Source: Thermaerobacter marianensis (GTDB lineage: Bacteria; Bacillota; Sulfobacillia; DYIH01). Taken from it: a stretch of DNA of 6,745 nt. Both the position numbers and the translations under genes were made by a program. Positions 5,178-6,745 of this stretch are shown piece after piece. The first letter of the stretch is position 1. Each line of letters begins with the position of its first letter. The notes beneath the pieces are model-generated. The model saw only the letters and a list, made by a program, of their open reading frames with translations. It did not search any database and was not told where the DNA came from. The DNA is taken from positions 1-6,745 of the forward strand of contig DYIH01000091.1 in the NCBI GenBank assembly GCA_020723785.1, given 5' to 3'.

Positions 5178-6425
5178 TCTGATTCCATCGTGCGCGATCC
5201 CACCCTGGCCCCGTTCGGCCGGCTGAAGATCGACTGGGTGCGCGACCGCATGCCCGTGCTCAACGCGGTGCGGGACGAGCTGAAGGCCGGCGGCGCCCTG
5301 CGCGGCCGGCGCGTCGGGCTGGCCCTGCACGTGGAGGCCAAGACGGCCCACCTGTGCCTCTGCCTCCGGGAGGCCGGGGCGGAGGTGGCCATCGCCGGCT
5401 GCAACCCGCTGTCCACCCAGGACGACGTGGCCGCCGCCTTGGCCGAGGCCGGCGTCCGCATGTTCGGCTGGCGCGGCGCCACCGGGGAGGAGTACTTCGA
5501 CTTCATCGAGAAGGTGGCCGAGACCAGGCCCGAGCTGATCATCGACGACGGCGGCGACCTGGTCACCCTCCTCCACACCAAGCGGCGCGACCTGCTGCCC
5601 GGCGTCCTCGGCGGCACCGAGGAGACGACGACCGGCGTGCACCGGCTGCGGGCCATGGAGCGGGACGGCGCCCTGGAATTCCCCATGGTGGCGGTGAACA
5701 ACGCCCGTTGCAAGTTCCTTTTCGACAACCGCTACGGGACCGGCCAGTCCACCTGGGACGGGATCATGCGCACCACCAACCTGGTCGTCGCCGGCAAGGC
5801 GGTCGTCGTCCTGGGCTACGGCTGGTGCGGCAAGGGCGTGGCCATGCGCGCCCGCGGCCTGGGCGCCCGGGTCATCGTCTGCGAGGTGGACCCGGTGGCG
5901 GCCAACGAGGCCCTGATGGACGGCCACGACGTCATGCCGTCCGTCGAGGCGGCCGAGGTGGGCGACATCTTCGTCACCGTCACCGGCTGCGCCGGGGTCC
6001 TGCGGCGCGAGCACTTCGAGCGCATGAAGTCGGGGGCTTGCCTCGCCAACGCCGGCCACTTCGACGTGGAGATCTCCAAGCCCGACCTGGCGGCCCTGTC
6101 GGTTTCGCGGCGGGTGGTCCGACCCAACGTGGAGGAGTTCGTCCTGGCCGACGGCCGCAAGCTCTATCTGCTGGGCGAGGGGCGGCTGGTGAACCTGGCG
6201 GCCGGCGACGGCCACCCGGCGGAGATCATGGACCTCTCCTTCGCCCTGCAGGCCCTGGCCCTCCGGTACGTGGCCGAACACGGCCGCGAACTGGGACCGC
6301 GGGTGGTGGAACTGCCCGCCGCCGCTGACGAGAAGGTGGCGCGCCTCCGGTTGCGGGCCCTTGGTGTCGAGATCGACAGCCTTTCGCCGGAACAGGCCCG
6401 CTACCTGGAGAGTTGGCAGGTATGA
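5175..6425 (+). CDS. ahcY: S-adenosylhomocysteine hydrolase (adenosylhomocysteinase)
   Basis: This enzyme reversibly splits S-adenosylhomocysteine into adenosine and homocysteine, removing the inhibitor left by methyltransferases; it is cytoplasmic and uses tightly bound NAD. The substrate domain shows LHVEAKTAHL (51-60), GCNPLSTQDDVAAAL (75-89), IIDDGGD (122-128), GGTEETTTGVHRL (146-158) and NNARCKFLFDNRYGTGQST (175-193). Active-site K180, D184 and N185 align with human K186, D190 and N191. The NAD-binding fold has GYGWCGKGVAMRARGLGA (214-231) and the acidic strand end CEVDP (236-240). GHPAEIMD (346-353) and the C-terminal SPEQARYLESW follow. At 416 residues with this ending it resembles the shorter archaeal/Thermotoga-type enzymes, which may differ in NAD handling or accept S-inosylhomocysteine; this is not decidable here. 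It is separated from the phosphorylase by the pseudogene stretch. Confidence 0.97.
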   Translation: MSDSIVRDPTLAPFGRLKIDWVRDRMPVLNAVRDELKAGGALRGRRVGLALHVEAKTAHLCLCLREAGAEVAIAGCNPLSTQDDVAAALAEAGVRMFGWRGATGEEYFDFIEKVAETRPELIIDDGGDLVTLLHTKRRDLLPGVLGGTEETTTGVHRLRAMERDGALEFPMVAVNNARCKFLFDNRYGTGQSTWDGIMRTTNLVVAGKAVVVLGYGWCGKGVAMRARGLGARVIVCEVDPVAANEALMDGHDVMPSVEAAEVGDIFVTVTGCAGVLRREHFERMKSGACLANAGHFDVEISKPDLAALSVSRRVVRPNVEEFVLADGRKLYLLGEGRLVNLAAGDGHPAEIMDLSFALQALALRYVAEHGRELGPRVVELPAAADEKVARLRLRALGVEIDSLSPEQARYLESWQV

Positions 6426-6513
6426 GGACGGGCTGGCTCTCGACAACTGCGGATACGACGCCGAGGACCGGCTGAAGAGCGGCAAATTGTTCCCTGTGCC
6501 GGCGGTGCGGTGA
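6424..6513 (+). other. Short open stretch after ahcY, possible gene remnant
   Basis: From 6424 a 29-codon stretch reads EDGLALDNCGYDAEDRL then KSGKLFPVPAVR and ends at TGA (6511-6513). Its residue make-up looks protein-like, but it has no start codon or ribosome binding site and overlaps the last codon of ahcY. I do not recognise it. It could be the end of a deleted gene, or chance in GC-rich DNA. Nothing else stands out between 6426 and 6543. Confidence 0.2.
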
Positions 6514-6543
6514 GATATCCCGCTTAGTGGGGCACCGGCGCCG

Positions 6544-6745
6544 TCAGGAGCGTGGGATGAAGGTGGCGCAGTCGGTTTCGGCGTCCAGGGTGGCGCCGCT
6601 GCCGTTCACCTGGATGCTGCCGGCGCCGCAGCCGCCGGGTGATGCGACCTCGCCGCGCTGTTCGGGGGCGGCCTCGCGCCAGTAGAGGCAGTTCCGCACC
6701 GAGCAGGCGACCCGGGGGCTCATCTGCCAGCCGGAACGGAAGGGT
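6544..6745 (-). CDS. DUF1540 domain small cysteine-rich protein, possibly 5' partial
   Basis: On the minus strand an open frame enters from the right edge and stops at TGA (6546-6544). From the only in-frame ATG (6723-6721) it encodes 59 residues with the DUF1540 pattern: VACSVRNCLYW (5-15), GGCGAGSIQV (30-39) and ETDCATF (49-55). The four cysteines C7, C12, C32 and C52 are probably metal ligands. DUF1540 proteins are common, uncharacterised small proteins of Firmicutes, and 59 residues would be a complete single domain. However, no ribosome binding site precedes that ATG, and the frame is open through the seven codons to the edge, so the real start may lie beyond the window. It is convergent with ahcY. 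No function is known to me. Confidence 0.7.
   Translation of the reverse strand, partial: PFRSGWQMSPRVACSVRNCLYWREAAPEQRGEVASPGGCGAGSIQVNGSGATLDAETDCATFIPRS

Noticed and set aside
4385..5182. A 265-codon open frame covering the intergenic stretch as one gene
   Set aside because: Only its section 4856-4960 resembles a protein family; the rest is the wrong frame of the phosphorylase, the hsdR remnant and the leader.
5172..6485. Long minus-strand open frame (437 codons) opposite ahcY
   Set aside because: It mirrors the codon bias of ahcY on the other strand, and its translation has no recognisable motif.
6503..6537. Possible terminator hairpin (CGGTGC / GCACCG) between the convergent genes
   Set aside because: The stem is only six bases around a long loop and no T-run follows on either strand, so it is not supported as an intrinsic terminator.

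Overview
The window is strongly GC-rich by eye, with short AT-rich islands at promoters. It carries ordinary bacterial chromosomal genes, mostly on the + strand. The GGAGG-type ribosome binding sites, GTG and TTG starts, a DUF1540 protein, and a DUF4143-type ATPase relic suggest a high-GC Bacillota (Firmicutes), perhaps of the Symbiobacterium/Thermaerobacter/Limnochordia/Moorella sort. This assignment is an inference from gene style, not a match to a known genome. The membrane-anchored c-type cytochrome indicates a respiratory electron chain.

Layout. (1) 3-1514: the 3' part of a large membrane protein. The tail of an alkaline-phosphatase-like domain is followed by about ten membrane segments; the 5' end lies outside the window. 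(2) 1515-1677: an intergenic region with a near-consensus sigma-70 promoter whose -10 box sits inside a perfect palindrome. It drives (3) 1678-2160, a monoheme membrane-anchored cytochrome c. (4) 2247-4497: a tight cluster of a fumarylacetoacetate-hydrolase-family enzyme, nucleoside diphosphate kinase (ndk), and an MTAP-family nucleoside phosphorylase. The phosphorylase carries a Gly-rich insertion and active-site residues typical of the 6-oxopurine branch. (5) 4498-5174: 677 bases without an intact gene. They hold a preserved extended -10 promoter, the first ~40 codons of a type I restriction HsdR subunit, and three out-of-frame pieces of an AAA/DUF4143 ATPase. A short leader with inverted repeats follows. 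(6) 5175-6425: S-adenosylhomocysteine hydrolase (ahcY) from a TTG start. (7) 6544-6745, minus strand: a small four-cysteine DUF1540 protein, convergent with ahcY.

Functionally, the phosphorylase and AhcY both remove nucleoside by-products of S-adenosylmethionine metabolism (methylthio-nucleosides and S-adenosylhomocysteine), and ndk belongs to general nucleotide metabolism. The restriction/ATPase debris lies between these two related genes, which suggests that an accessory insertion decayed inside a housekeeping cluster.

I see no intact new system, CRISPR array, RNA gene or complete mobile element. The points most worth a second look are the composite pseudogene, the insertion and predicted specificity change in the phosphorylase, and the palindrome over the cytochrome promoter.
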